DNA of 64,000 nt from Nymphaea colorata (lineage: Eukaryota > Streptophyta > Magnoliopsida > Nymphaeales > Nymphaeaceae). The stretch is from positions 18,846,370-18,910,369 of the forward strand of contig NC_045140.1 in assembly GCF_008831285.2 (NCBI RefSeq), in the 5' to 3' direction. Position 1 is the stretch's first letter. Every line of letters starts with the position of its first letter. A program made the translations under genes and the position numbers. The notes beneath the pieces are model-generated. The model was not told where the DNA came from and ran no database searches. It saw only the letters and a list, made by a program, of their open reading frames with translations. Shown here one piece after another: positions 52,601 to 62,838 of the stretch.

Positions 52601-55600
52601 TCAGAAACGAGAAACCATAAATTCAGAATAACATAATAAGCATCAATCACAAGTTTAAAATGTTTTAGATTGTATCACAAGTTCACACCATATAATTCAT
52701 TATTGCCAAGTACCAAATATCGTGATTATCATCAATCAATGATAATCATCATCATCTTCATATTCATCCTCATTTTGTTTGTTAATTGTTTTAATTTTTA
52801 ATTTTCAATGCCTTAAAATGGAATGTCTTCATCAACATATGATTAATTTTTTAGAAAACTAGTAAAACCTCCCCCTCCCACAGCTCTTGGAGATGTTTAG
52901 AAAGTGGAAGGGAGGAGTTATTTTAAAAAGAAGCACAAAGAACAAGGTTTTTTCAGTTTTGTCCCTGTATCATAAGATATGGGGGCGTATCAGCCGTATC
53001 GTATGATATGGCCCCCATATCGCACGATGCGGGCGATACGCCTACGATACACAGGCATATCATGTATCGTAGGCATATCGTATATGTTTCTCGAACCGAT
53101 ACGATACATATCGCATGGTACGGGCATGTGTCGTGTGATATGGATAACACTGATTCGAAGTGTTTCAAACATTCACTGCTGCAATTTGATATGACTCTTT
53201 AACTAAATATATGGTTTGAATTGCATTTACCATGTCAATTTCATGTTAATCTGGAGAAGGACGCTAGATGAAGCTCAGTAGCCACATTTTGAGGAGCAGA
53301 AATATTCACCGGAGATATTCTAACAAGCACTAGAAGTATCCACAGTTCATATAACCAGACGTTGCGTTACCTAACAAAATTTGGACTCCATATGCTTTAT
53401 TTTCTGAAAAAATGTAAATTGTGGTTGCAATTTGCAAAAAATAATTGAGTATATAATTTATGACATCAAACCAAATTCATCGTGTTCTTTTTTCTGTGGA
53501 TGATGCTTTTCCATGCAGGAAAATGGACATTCTCCAACATATATGTGGATCCTGAGCACAGGTTGGTGGCAAGAGCGCGCTCCAAATAATCCTGACGCTG
53601 TTGTGGTAGTGGGAGTCTTAACCGCTTGCTTGCTGATTGGATTTATTTACATCAACAGGTGACATTTCTTTCTTGTTATATGTGCCACTGTTTGTTCTAA
53701 TAGAAAACATTTTTTATTTCTTCTCCTCTCCTCTATAATGGGATATCTGCTACACAAACTGTTGACAGCTTTAGCAGATTGCTTTCGTCCTGATATTTTC
53801 TTCATTTTTGTGGTTACTATTTATTAATAATGATTTAAAAGCTCCTACTTTGTGTAAAAATTAATTTCTATAAATAAATTGTATTGCTGGTAGTGTGTTC
53901 AGATAACTGGTGGTTGTCTGCTGACTCCGCCATAGCACACTGTAAAAGTGAAAGCTAGTTCAAATAATGTATCTACAGTGGTTCTACAATTCACAGTTGC
54001 CAATTGTGCTAAACATTAATTCTCAAATAATGTATCTGCAGTGTTTCTACAATTCACAGCTGCCAATTTTGCTAAACATTTATATGTACATACATATTAG
54101 TGCAGAGTTTGGTCATCTTTGTTTATGTTTTAGAAACATGTTTACATGGTTATGCCCTTCAGTGCAACCAACAAATTGCAGATTAAAGACGTGCATGGAC
54201 TGATGCTCATATGTTTTTCTGAAAGAATGTACTGACACTGTATGTAGTATTTGCATGCTTCCCTTGTCTGTGTGGCCCAATCACTATCATAATAACCTTT
54301 TGGTTAATTTGGGGGAACAGAACACATGGAGAAAAGCGTAAGACAGAGCGGCAGTAATAGAGAGCGAATATCCAAAATATGAATTCTACGAAAGAAAGTT
54401 GTTTGTGTGTGTGTGTGTGTTTTAGTCCGTGATCCACCTCTTAATGCTCGAGATTCTTATGCAGTTCACATTTTCCGGAAGGCATGATATCATGACTGCC
54501 ATTTCAAGGTGATGCTTGAGGCAATTTTACCTCTCAAAAAAAAAAGACCTCGAAGGGAGGCAGATGGAAGCTCCTATTGGTTGTGGATGATGGATCTTTG
54601 TGATTTAATGGAATAGCCGGCCTATTAGTAGTGTACCTCCAAAATTAAGAAGAAACTACTCGAAACAACATTATAGGTTGTTGAAGCTTGTAGAATCTAG
54701 ATATAGATTTCCCTTAGGGGGCGTTTGATGCACAGGGAAGAATTTAACGTGGTAAATTTTTCTGGAAAATTTTTATGGAAAAAAAAACAGGATGAAATTT
54801 AACCCTCTTCCGATTTGAGGGCATGTTTGATGCACAAGAAGAATTTAACCTGACAAATTTAACTATTTTGATGGACAAGGTAAAATGAATGAGAGACTTT
54901 TTAGGTGACCATTGAAAGATAACTTTTTAATGGAACATCCACGTAACATGTTTAACTACGACAAAACCCAGAAATCATGGAATTCCAAGAGTTCTCAACC
55001 ATATAGATCATGGAAAATCAGATATAACACTACGAGGCCCTAAAAGAGATCCATGACAGGAGAGCACACATGGAATGCATATTTGGATCTTAGCTTGGTT
55101 TATCAATTATAAACATATAACAGATCAGATTGAACTCAAATTGGAAAACTATGGATATTATCTTAATTTATTAAATGTAAAGATAGCGGAATCAATTCAA
55201 GCAAACCCTCCAGAAGATTCTTTTGCTGCGTCCAAGCAATACGGAATGCTCTAAAAATCTCGAGGGGCAAGAAAGAAGCTTCGGGAAATCACCGTCTCCC
55301 TCCATCGGGTACCTTCTAGTTCTCTCTGTAACCTCTCTGATTCCCTTATAAATTGGGCCGATGCACTTGTGGTTCCCCCATCAACAATCGCTCCATCAAA
55401 CCCCAAGAGCAAGAAACAAACCGCGATCGCGCTCTCGAATCTCCATTTGCAGACGCAGAAACCAATTCCGCACCACCAAGAAGGGGAAAAGCAAAAGGTG
55501 TAGGAAAATGGATGTGGTGATGGTGGAGCAGCCGCTGCTATCGACGCTCAACCAGCTGATGAGCGTCCCGAAGGAGATGGAGAAGCTGCTGAATGCGCCC

Positions 55601-57296
55601 ACCCGCTGCTACGTGCGCGACACCAAGGCCATGGCCTCGACGCCTGCCGACGTCAAGGATTACCCTTCCTCCTACGTCTTCGTCCTCGACATGCCGGGGC
55701 TCAAATCCGGCGACATCAGGGTCCAGATCAAGGAGGACCGGCGATTGAAGCTCTGATGCGACGGCGGACCGGCGATGGTGAGTGCGGAGCGACAGTGGAC
55801 CGGCGATGGTGAGAGCGGCCTCTGGTGCGACAGTGAGAAGGCGAGCTGTGAGGGGGGAGGGTGTCGAGCGTTGGTCTTTCGTCGGGGGGAGGGTGTCGAG
55901 CGGGTGAAATTCCACCCGCTTCTTTTTGCAGAAAACGGGGTGAATTTCACCCCGTTTGATGCATTTTTAGTCGGGCGGGTGAAATTTCACCCGCCCGTAC
56001 CATTTTTTACCTCTTTTCCACTTTCAACCGGGCAATCAAACGCCCCCTTACTGATGCCATTGGAAACGGTCTAGGAAAGAAACCAGTCATTATTCACACT
56101 TGATGGCTTCTAAGCTGAACTTCTAGTTTTTCTATAACACAGATAGTCATTTACCATCTTGTCTTGAAAAGCATACCAAAATTCTATGTACTTGAGTTTA
56201 ATTTTATATTTAGAAATTAGAACTATCTATATTTTGAGAATTTTATGTTGCAGTTTTCATTTTGTTTGAGAAAGAGCTTCAATTATCTAGGGGTCTTCAG
56301 TCTTTTGCAAATGTTTCTGTAAGTCATAATTGTCGCCTTAGCTTCTAGGTCAATAAATGAATTAGCCGTACCTCAGCTTCTAGGTCATGAAGTGAATTAG
56401 GCTTGAATTTTATCTTTATTCCACGTGAGTTAAGCCTATTGAGTACGTAATACATAACCTTTTTTTTTCCTAAAATAATTGGCTATTGCAATCTCTAATT
56501 GTGCTATAGGCTATAGCTGAAGATGTGCAACATGTTTCATTTGGTCAGACAAATCATCTGGCATTATTGAAAGGCCTCATAATTGCAGCCACCAAAATTC
56601 TTAGCGTTCTCCTCTCTGACCTATTTTTTGATAGGATTGGTTTGTGCCATTTACTTTCGATGTTTTAGTACATTGTCCATGGCTTACTTGTTGGACATGC
56701 TTGAGAACGTTTTCAGTATTGGGTTTTGCAATTTTTTGACTCCTAATAGTCAATTGACGTCAAGTGCCTGTTTAAACAATATTTGAGAGTTAATGGCATT
56801 TTCAATTCTCTTGTTTCTGATATTGTAATAAATTTGGATCTACTTTTTATCTTGATATCGAATTTTTTGTAAGACCAAGCAAAATTGGAAAAAATTGTTA
56901 AAAATGATTACCCATTACTGTCACGATCTCCCTAATCTTGAATTTATTTGTGGATTGCTCTTTCACTTTACCGTATATTTTGAATTAGATTCTATAAAAC
57001 TTCACTTCATTAATCTACATTTATTTCTTTACTATGGCAGCACGTGTTCTGGAAAATCTTTGGTGAACCAAACTAGTCGGTCTGTAAAACTTATTGTAGT
57101 TATCGTACTTCTGTATTGCCTGTGGTGCTCAAGTCAATTATACTGGAGAAATCCTCCTCAGCCACCTGTAGGGGAAGAGGCAGATCTTGGAGTATTTGTC
57201 TTTCTTGGTGTTTACTTCTTCCTCCCACATGTCTTATGTATTGCTTCGATAGACCAGAAAGAACATCTTGAGCTGGGAGAGCAGCTGCCAATATGA
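49612..57296 (+). CDS. conserved multi-pass membrane protein with His/Asp motifs, four exons, 263 aa
   Basis: Function unknown. Exons: 49612-49926, 50626-50706, 53519-53658, 57041-57296, all GT-AG and in phase, giving 263 aa. The start is the ATG of [11 protein letters not shown]; the frame opens at an upstream non-ATG codon. The N-terminal part holds His7, FSPHHC (26-31), LGPDLGS (40-46) and HHPF (70-73); exon 2 adds [14 protein letters not shown] (123-136). Hydrophobic segments lie at about 75-90, 112-120, 156-178, 195-212 and 228-248. The spacing of His and Asp, the Met-Pro start and the GPD motif recall zinc-dependent phospholipase C-like or YdjM/DUF457-type membrane hydrolases, but this link is tentative. 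Introns 2 and 3 are large (2.8 and 3.4 kb) and hold repeats, including a transposon with a captured gene fragment. The C-terminus ([11 protein letters not shown]) is hydrophilic. Confidence 0.88.
52366..53155. mobile_element. TATCGTA-rich repeat element in intron 2 of the membrane-protein gene
   Basis: Both ends of this 0.8-kb stretch are packed with TATCG / CGATA words in both orientations (about 52,380-52,460 and 52,970-53,145), while the middle is AT-rich and plain. The left end (GTTGTAAAAGGCATATTG) and the reverse complement of the right end (GTGTTATCCATATCAC) look like imperfect inverted termini. No reading frame or clean target duplication is seen. It is best read as a non-autonomous DNA transposon; class and exact ends are uncertain. 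Confidence 0.45.
55275..55352 (+). promoter_or_regulatory. heat shock element and TATA box upstream of the captured fragment
   Basis: GAAGCTTCGGGAA at 55,275-55,287 is a perfect three-unit heat shock element (nGAAnnTTCnnGAAn). A TATA box, TATAAAT, follows at 55,346-55,352, and the fragment's ATG is at 55,508, which leaves a leader of about 130 nt. This order and spacing match plant small heat shock promoters, so the promoter seems to have been captured together with the coding fragment. Activity is inferred. Confidence 0.6.
55508..55756 (+). pseudogene. truncated class II small heat shock protein (HSP17-type) fragment, 82 aa
   Basis: The frame begins [18 protein letters not shown] and contains [25 protein letters not shown] and [17 protein letters not shown], the hallmark of plant cytosolic class II small heat shock proteins. 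These are ATP-independent chaperones of about 155-165 aa. Only the N-terminal arm and the first strands of the alpha-crystallin domain remain; after about residue 76 (IKED) the sequence turns to RRLKL and stops. The rest of the domain and the C-terminal oligomerisation tail are missing, so chaperone function is unlikely. No stop or frameshift interrupts the retained part, which points to recent capture. The word GGACCGGCGAT lies at the breakpoint (55,735-55,745) and recurs at 55,766-55,776 and 55,797-55,807. Confidence 0.88.
55900..55997. repeat. cluster of three palindromes inside the Harbinger-like element
   Basis: Three palindromes follow each other. The first, at 55,900-55,919, is built on GCGGGTG / CACCCGC with an imperfect centre. 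The second, at 55,933-55,957, has 12-bp arms AAACGGGGTGAA around one T. The third is a perfect 26-bp palindrome at 55,972-55,997 with half-site CGGGCGGGTGAAA. All share the core GGGTGAAATTTCACCC. Confidence 0.9.
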
Positions 57297-58474
57297 TCAA
57301 ACCTGCTGCTTCCTTGAAGCACTTGAGTTGGATGAGTTTTGTTTCCTGCACCATGTTCATGTGATTCAGTGCCTATGAGAAGACAGCTGCAAGTTGATGA
57401 CTCTGAATTCTTCATTTGGCTCCTTTTATAGTAGATCACCGCTACGTAAATCCTTCAACTAGTCATTGTCAAAGTAAATTGCAAAAATTGTGTCAACTAA
57501 CACCCGTTTGTTGGATCGCACCGGGTGAGTTTGTCCACCTGTTGTACTACTACACTTTCTTCTTTTTTATGAGGCTAGTTACAGACGCAGAGGGAGAAAT
57601 TTATAGGGTTTTTGTTGAAACAAATGTATCTAGTTTTCTTTCTTTGGTGTGAAAATGCAGAAAACGGTTGTACCATTATGTATCCGTTGTTTGTTACTTG
57701 CAGTCTTGCAGATAACTGTAAGACTTATTGAAAATCCTCATATTACTCCTTGGTGTGAAACATGCAGGTCTTTCTTGGTCATGCAAGTCTAGCGTTTGTT
57801 TTTTTCATTGAAACTGCAACAGGGCAATTATCTCATGCTCAGTTGTCTCGAATTTGAACTCGCAAGAGTTAAAAAAGAATTGGTATTTAAATATCTTTCG
57901 CCCCATGATAAGGGAATGAATGAATTTATTAGACATGCACTTTCTTTTGTCCCCCTTCGATGAAGAACCATCTTAGGATCACACCACTTGCTAGGCTTGC
58001 TCATTACTAGGATTCGTCTGTACGATGTAAAACCATGGTGACTTTTGATCACGGTGCCTTCTCCTTCCACTCAATGGCCCTTTAGTTTAGTGTAGAGTTC
58101 AACGCAAAAATGTTCAACACCGCGTTCGCATTGATATCATATTAATCGCGAATTTCGCTTTGATGCAGTTCTGTATGGTACTTTGATATGAAAGACCAAG
58201 GGTTCTCTGTGTCGCATAGTGAACTTTGAAGAATATTCTTCCCAGTGCTGAAGTTTATGATATGATTAAATGTTGAAGGTGCTAAGCGTTTGTTCTACGA
58301 TAGATACGTTGTATGCCAAGAGTGATTAAGGGAGAGGAAATTAGCGCGAAACACTTGAAAGAATACAGTTTTTTGGAACTGATCTCTCACTCAGTTTCAC
58401 AAGATCCATAGCCCTGTTATTGATCGAGTTCACTCATAAGACAATTCAAATTGTATCCATTAAAGGACCTGTCA
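57297..58474. other. intergenic DNA between two convergent genes
   Basis: It holds the 3' untranslated region of the membrane-protein gene on the left and the end of the secreted-protein gene on the right. No canonical AATAAA was found for the plus-strand gene in the first few hundred bases. Nothing else is seen. Confidence 0.6.
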
Positions 58475-58480
58475 TTTATT
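58475..58480 (-). terminator. polyadenylation signal of the secreted-protein gene
   Basis: AATAAA on the minus strand, about 50 nt past the stop codon at 58,530. The position fits a plant poly(A) signal. Confidence 0.55.
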
Positions 58481-58529
58481 CACGGCGCATGCAGATGACG
58501 ACGACAACAACAATTGTGGAGTTAATCCC

Positions 58530-58877
58530 TCAATTTCCCACCCCCGGAACCTTCCATGGAGGTTCATTGTCCCATGGATGGTCGCCGTGGGACCAGTCGC
58601 TGCACATGTCGGTGCACCAGTCGAGGATGACGAAGTAGTTGACGGGTTGCCTGTTATAGTGCCGCTCTTCGACAACCTGGTCCCAGCAGTCAATGAAGCA
58701 GGGCTTAGGAAAGTTTGGTGGCCACTTGAAAGGAGGCCAGGTGAGCTTGGTCACCCGGAGAGGCCACGGGATTGGGCCCCAACCCCAAAGCCAGGCGCTG
58801 GCTGGCTGCGCCCCGAAGACCAGCGCCACCACCACAACCGCTACCATCGCCGTCGTCGTCTTCCTCGGAACCGCCAT
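58530..58877 (-). CDS. small secreted Trp/Pro-rich protein with paired CX3C motifs, 115 aa
   Basis: I do not recognise the family. The chosen start is the ATG at 58,877, in the context AACAATGGCG, because it puts a clear signal peptide first (residues 1-28, hydrophobic core AMVAVVVVALVFG, likely cut after ASA28). An upstream in-frame ATG would add 22 hydrophilic residues and spoil it. The mature part has 11 tryptophans in 87 residues and many prolines (WPPFKWPPNFPKP). It has exactly four cysteines, as CFIDC (60-64) and CTDMC (88-92), giving CX3C-X23-CX3C. The alternating CX3C pairs recall alpha-hairpinin peptides, although the spacer is longer. The gene has no intron. A TATA box lies 76 bp upstream and a poly(A) signal follows, so it looks like a working gene. 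The role is unknown; a defence or seed peptide is only a guess. Confidence 0.75.
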   Translation of the reverse strand: MAVPRKTTTAMVAVVVVALVFGAQPASAWLWGWGPIPWPLRVTKLTWPPFKWPPNFPKPCFIDCWDQVVEERHYNRQPVNYFVILDWCTDMCSDWSHGDHPWDNEPPWKVPGVGN

Positions 58878-58952
58878 TGTTGACAATCCTCCCCTCTTCT
58901 TCTGCTCTCTATCTCCGGAGGAGGTGTGGTTGGTTGACGGCAAGGAGCCTTC

Positions 58953-58960
58953 CTTTTATA
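58953..58960 (-). promoter_or_regulatory. TATA box of the secreted-protein gene
   Basis: TATAAAAG on the minus strand, 76 bp upstream of the proposed ATG, which supports a short leader and the downstream start codon. Further upstream, two similar segments built on GGTTACAGGGTTGGAGG and its variant (58,962-58,990 and 59,010-59,038) form a diverged direct repeat. Confidence 0.6.
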
Positions 58961-59039
58961 GCTCCTCCAACCCTGTAACCTACGCATCACCTTAACTCCT
59001 TTCACGGTTCCTCCACCTCTGTAACTGACGCTCCACCGT

Positions 59040-62000
59040 AAATTTTCATTTCTTAATTAACCTTCTTTTAACACATGCTATGTTAGCCATTTTTCAGGTA
59101 ACCATTCTCTTTTTTTCCTTTTCCAAGTTCATGGTCCATTTTCCCTCAACATAAAATATTATGAGGATCTAATAAGCAATAGTGCAAACTTTTTTTGTTC
59201 ATAAATATCTAGTCGAATCTGGTTTTTTATGCAATCTTTAGGTTCTTTGGGCATGAAGGGCCCATCCCCATATGGTTAAGTTCATGAAAAAAGCACCTGC
59301 ACACAGACATATTTATGTATTCATGCATTTTTATGTGTCAAGATATAGTTAAAAACTTAAAGGTCCAAATGGTTTCCTTTCCTTAAAAATGGAATTTGAA
59401 AATTTAAAAAGGGACGACTCTGAACGGTAGGGACGATTATGAAAGGAACTTTTTGCTGTTTAATGGATTCTTATTGTTCAAAACTTTCAATTAGCAATTA
59501 ATTCGCTATGAATAGCGTTCAGTGGTTTTTTTTTTTTTTTTTACAGCTTTCGAATGTGCAATTTACTTCTCATCTCTGATCAGCTTTCATCTCAGGCATT
59601 AGTAACATCGATCACCACGATTTTTCTCGTTACTGAATTGATTGCTGTTTGATTATGACTGGTAAATGAACATAAATATTCTTTTACTGCTTGGATTTGG
59701 ATTTAAGATGCAGTTTTGCATCTCAGTCTGTGGAGAAACTGAATGGCGATTAAACTTGAAACAGAAAGAGATTGGATTGCAAGTTTGATTTGGATTACCT
59801 TAATTAGACACACATATTCCAATCTAGGGGTGCGTATTGTTTTAATTCATCAAGTGAAAGCTTTTTTCTTTTCTTCTCTTAACTTTAATCAAGGACTTAT
59901 CTTTGTGATTTTGCTTAAAGTCATTTTCTTTACTACTTCGAGAAGAACAATAAATGGTTTAAATTTTACGCGAGTTGATGTTTTGCGTTTCTTCTTCCTT
60001 GCTTTTATTGGTTTCAATTTGGTTCTTTAGATTTAGATCTATTTTCTCAGGTTGGTTCACTTCAAGGGAAAGCATTGAAGAGATTGAACTTTGATCCTTC
60101 TTTGCTTGTTGACCTACTGTTTCTGGTTGCTTAGATGCTTTTATTTGTATGAAGTCATGGATTCTTCGTTCGGATATTGGCACTTGGAATTAACAGGCTT
60201 CCAAAAACACATGCTTTTGGTTATTGAACTCTTCTACTAAGTCCTACCCTGTCAACTAGATAAAGTTTTTCTTGGCATACATATCACTTATCGCATATAT
60301 ATGTCGAATTTTAAGGGACTTAAAAATTTATCGAGAGGGTTCGCACAGTGGTCATGGCAAAGGCTAGTAGGTGGCTAGTTTTTGTTTCGAATCTCTAGAG
60401 TGTCAACTTGGAGGCGAGTGATTGGATGAGAGCTGCGGCTTTCCTCTGGGTAGTAGGATGGAATACTCCTGCTTACTCAAAATTTACCTTAAAATGTAGA
60501 TAGGAAAAGAAAAAACATGGCTGTCTATATGTGAGGCAACTTGACTTGGGTGGAAAGCTCATATGCACAAGGGAAACTTGAGCTGTGACTATGTCGATTG
60601 AACTGATGAGGTTTAGTATGATATATGTAACCTAGATTGTATAGATGAGATTGACATTCAAATCATGGGTTAGTCAAAAGAAAAGAATGCTTTCACGATA
60701 GGAGAGTTACAAATCCAAGCACCTAATGTGTGATTTGTTTTGGATCTTTTGGTCCAAACTAATTCTGCTTTACGTGATGGTTTGCAAAAAAGCCGTTCAG
60801 GTATGCTAATGGATCAGATTTGAATCAGATATACCCTTAACTGTATCCTCATTTTTTGGTATTCATATATTTAGATTTGAATTCGGCTTCAAATATGAAC
60901 AAAGAAAAGTCGTATATGAATCCGAATCCAAAATCTGATTTTACAATCTGAACCTGACCTGATTCCTACTTTTATATTCATATCCAAATCGGAATCTGCA
61001 TTTTGGACTTGGCCGATTTACAAAATCTAAGCACATTAGATATAAGATATTTAAAACAATCCGAATCTGAATTCAATCAGATTTTTATGTGATCTCAACT
61101 GAGTCTGATTGGATACAGTGGTTGAGGATCTTAGTAGAAGGTTATATCCTAGACAGATCCAGAATCTCTGGCAGTCCATGGACGGTCCGACTCTCCAGAA
61201 CATCAATGGCTGAGGGACACCAATATATAAATAAGCAAATGACGAAGCACATGGGTTTATGGAGCAACAACCCGTAAATAAGCAACTTAAGGAAATTGCC
61301 CGCACAAGCCCACATGTGTCGAGAACAGGGTCTTCTTTTACATCACGCCCAATCAAACAAGGGACGCCAAGAACAATAGAAATTGTTCTTAGAGTGTTCT
61401 TCCAGGCAAAAGGAGTCAAAATCTGATCCATATACATACTAACGTGGATTCTATACGAAGGTCCAAACTCTAGCTGCCAGATTCAACTGCAAATCCCATT
61501 TCCCCGGACTACCTTTCTCTCTAAATTTTCGCATCTGTGGCAGATTCTGAGGCAGGTTGCGTCCATATGTGATTTTTTTTATACATTAGAGATATGGATT
61601 CAGGTGAGACAAACACGGCATTAGTCATTTCAAGAATACCAAATTCAGGCAGAATTTTTTGATTTTGTGTTGGAAAACAGTCCAAATCAAACAACTCCCA
61701 TTCATGTTTTCAATAACCATACAATTCTAAATGTTGACTTCTTTTTTACTCAACTAAATAGATGTGAATGCTGAGAGGGCAAGGGATCAGGGCCTTGACT
61801 ATGGGAAACCAAGTGTTCAAGTCAAATTATTCTGCCCATTATGCTAGCACCGCATTCAAACTCAATTGCATCAGAAACTTACACATTTCATCCGTGGATA
61901 AGTTTGATTCAGATGAAAAACTTTGTAAATTATTTCTCCATTCCATCTAAAGGCAGCTTTTGAAGGATTTCTCCCAAAAGTTCAACGCTTATTTATTGAC

Positions 62001-62556
62001 CCTCAAATGTTGAACATTGACTTGTTATCAATGCAAAGTTAGTCAGTTTTTTTGAACACTCACCAGGACATAATGGTCATAAATGTTGGGATATTTTGAG
62101 TGAACGGATGTTTGAGAGTAAAGGGAAAATAAGAAAGGGAAGGGAAATGAAAGGATGTTTTAATGTAATTCCAATTCCTTTAAAAATGGAAAAAATGGAG
62201 AGATTGAGAAGGAAATGAATAGATGTTTCTTCCAATCTCTTTCTTCTCATTTCCTTCCTCATTTCATTCTCTTTCTTTTCTCATGTATCGGTTCCTTTGT
62301 TTATGAGAATCAAACTAAAAACTTGCTTTTCATTCCTTGAAGTCTTAAATTGAGAGATTTTGTAGTTTATTCAACAACATAAAACCTCAATTATATAATA
62401 ATATGCTTGGCTTTTAGTTCAAGCGACTTGCAAGACAAATTGAGATTTAACTTGTAAATCAGATATCACGATCTCCTTTGCTTGGTAAGTAAAAGAAGTT
62501 GGCAAATATGGAATAATCAGAGCATCTTCCCAAGGCATATAATATGACAATGTTGA
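59040..62556. other. intergenic DNA without a recognisable gene
   Basis: AT-rich DNA. About 60,800-61,080 is rich in GGATTTGAATC / GATTCGAATCC-like words, similar to stretches near 8.3 and 48 kb, and is probably decayed repeat DNA. The open frame at 61,051-61,437 (minus, 128 codons) has no recognisable domain. Nothing else is supported. Confidence 0.55.
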
Positions 62557-62838
62557 CTTCGATCATCTGCGTTTGTTGTCACTGTCAAACAAGCATTGGC
62601 CAAAGGCACGGCTGTTTCAGCAAAGGCTGCTTCTTCAATTATTGACAAAACTTTGTTTGCTGGTGGCTCGTCAGCAACTTATCAAATTGCAGAATGCCCA
62701 CTCCCAATTGTTAAAGGAATTGCAGAGTCCTCCAATTATTATGGCAAATTTTTCTCTCTGTTTTTGTTTTCTCTGGCTGTTGACTTAAAAGGGCCAGTCC
62801 CTCTCAAAATTTCAGATGTTATCCTTTACCGACCTTGA
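62557..62838 (+). other. unassigned open stretch, possible exon or gene fragment
   Basis: An open frame of 93 codons from after a TGA to the stop at 62,836-62,838. The first part (AFVVTVKQALAKGTAVSAKA, then SSIIDKTLFAGGSSATYQIA and a CPLPIVKGIAESSNYYGKF block) has a balanced, protein-like composition unlike the surrounding frames; the later part (FFSLFLFSLAV) looks like translated intron or UTR. No ATG starts it and I cannot name a family. It may be an internal exon of an unseen gene or a captured or decayed fragment. Confidence 0.25.

Larger units (their letters stand above)
54717..56047 (+). mobile_element. PIF/Harbinger-like non-autonomous element with captured heat shock gene fragment
   Basis: The element has 13-bp perfect terminal inverted repeats, GGGGGCGTTTGAT, at 54,717-54,729 and 56,035-56,047, flanked by TTA on both sides (54,714-54,716 and 56,048-56,050). 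The 3-bp TWA duplication and GGG..GTTTG ends fit PIF/Harbinger. A second, diverged copy of the left terminus (GGGCATGTTTGATGCAC) lies about 100 bp inside, near 54,817-54,859. The interior carries the front of a class II small heat shock gene with upstream promoter-like sequence. The element sits in intron 3 of the membrane-protein gene in the same orientation. No transposase is present, so movement would need one supplied in trans. By analogy with Pack-MULEs it would be a Pack-type element. Confidence 0.8.

Noticed and set aside
52953-53202. Four overlapping frames on both strands
   Set aside because: They arise from the TATCGTA repeat cluster, not from coding sequence.
55538-55950. Minus-strand frames of 125 and 92 codons
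   Set aside because: They are antisense to the captured heat shock fragment and the GC-rich filler.
60330-60410. tRNA-like words (GGTTCG, TTCGAATC)
   Set aside because: No cloverleaf can be formed around them.
61051-61437. 128-codon minus-strand frame
   Set aside because: No domain recognised and it starts in repeat-like DNA; no promoter or splice support.
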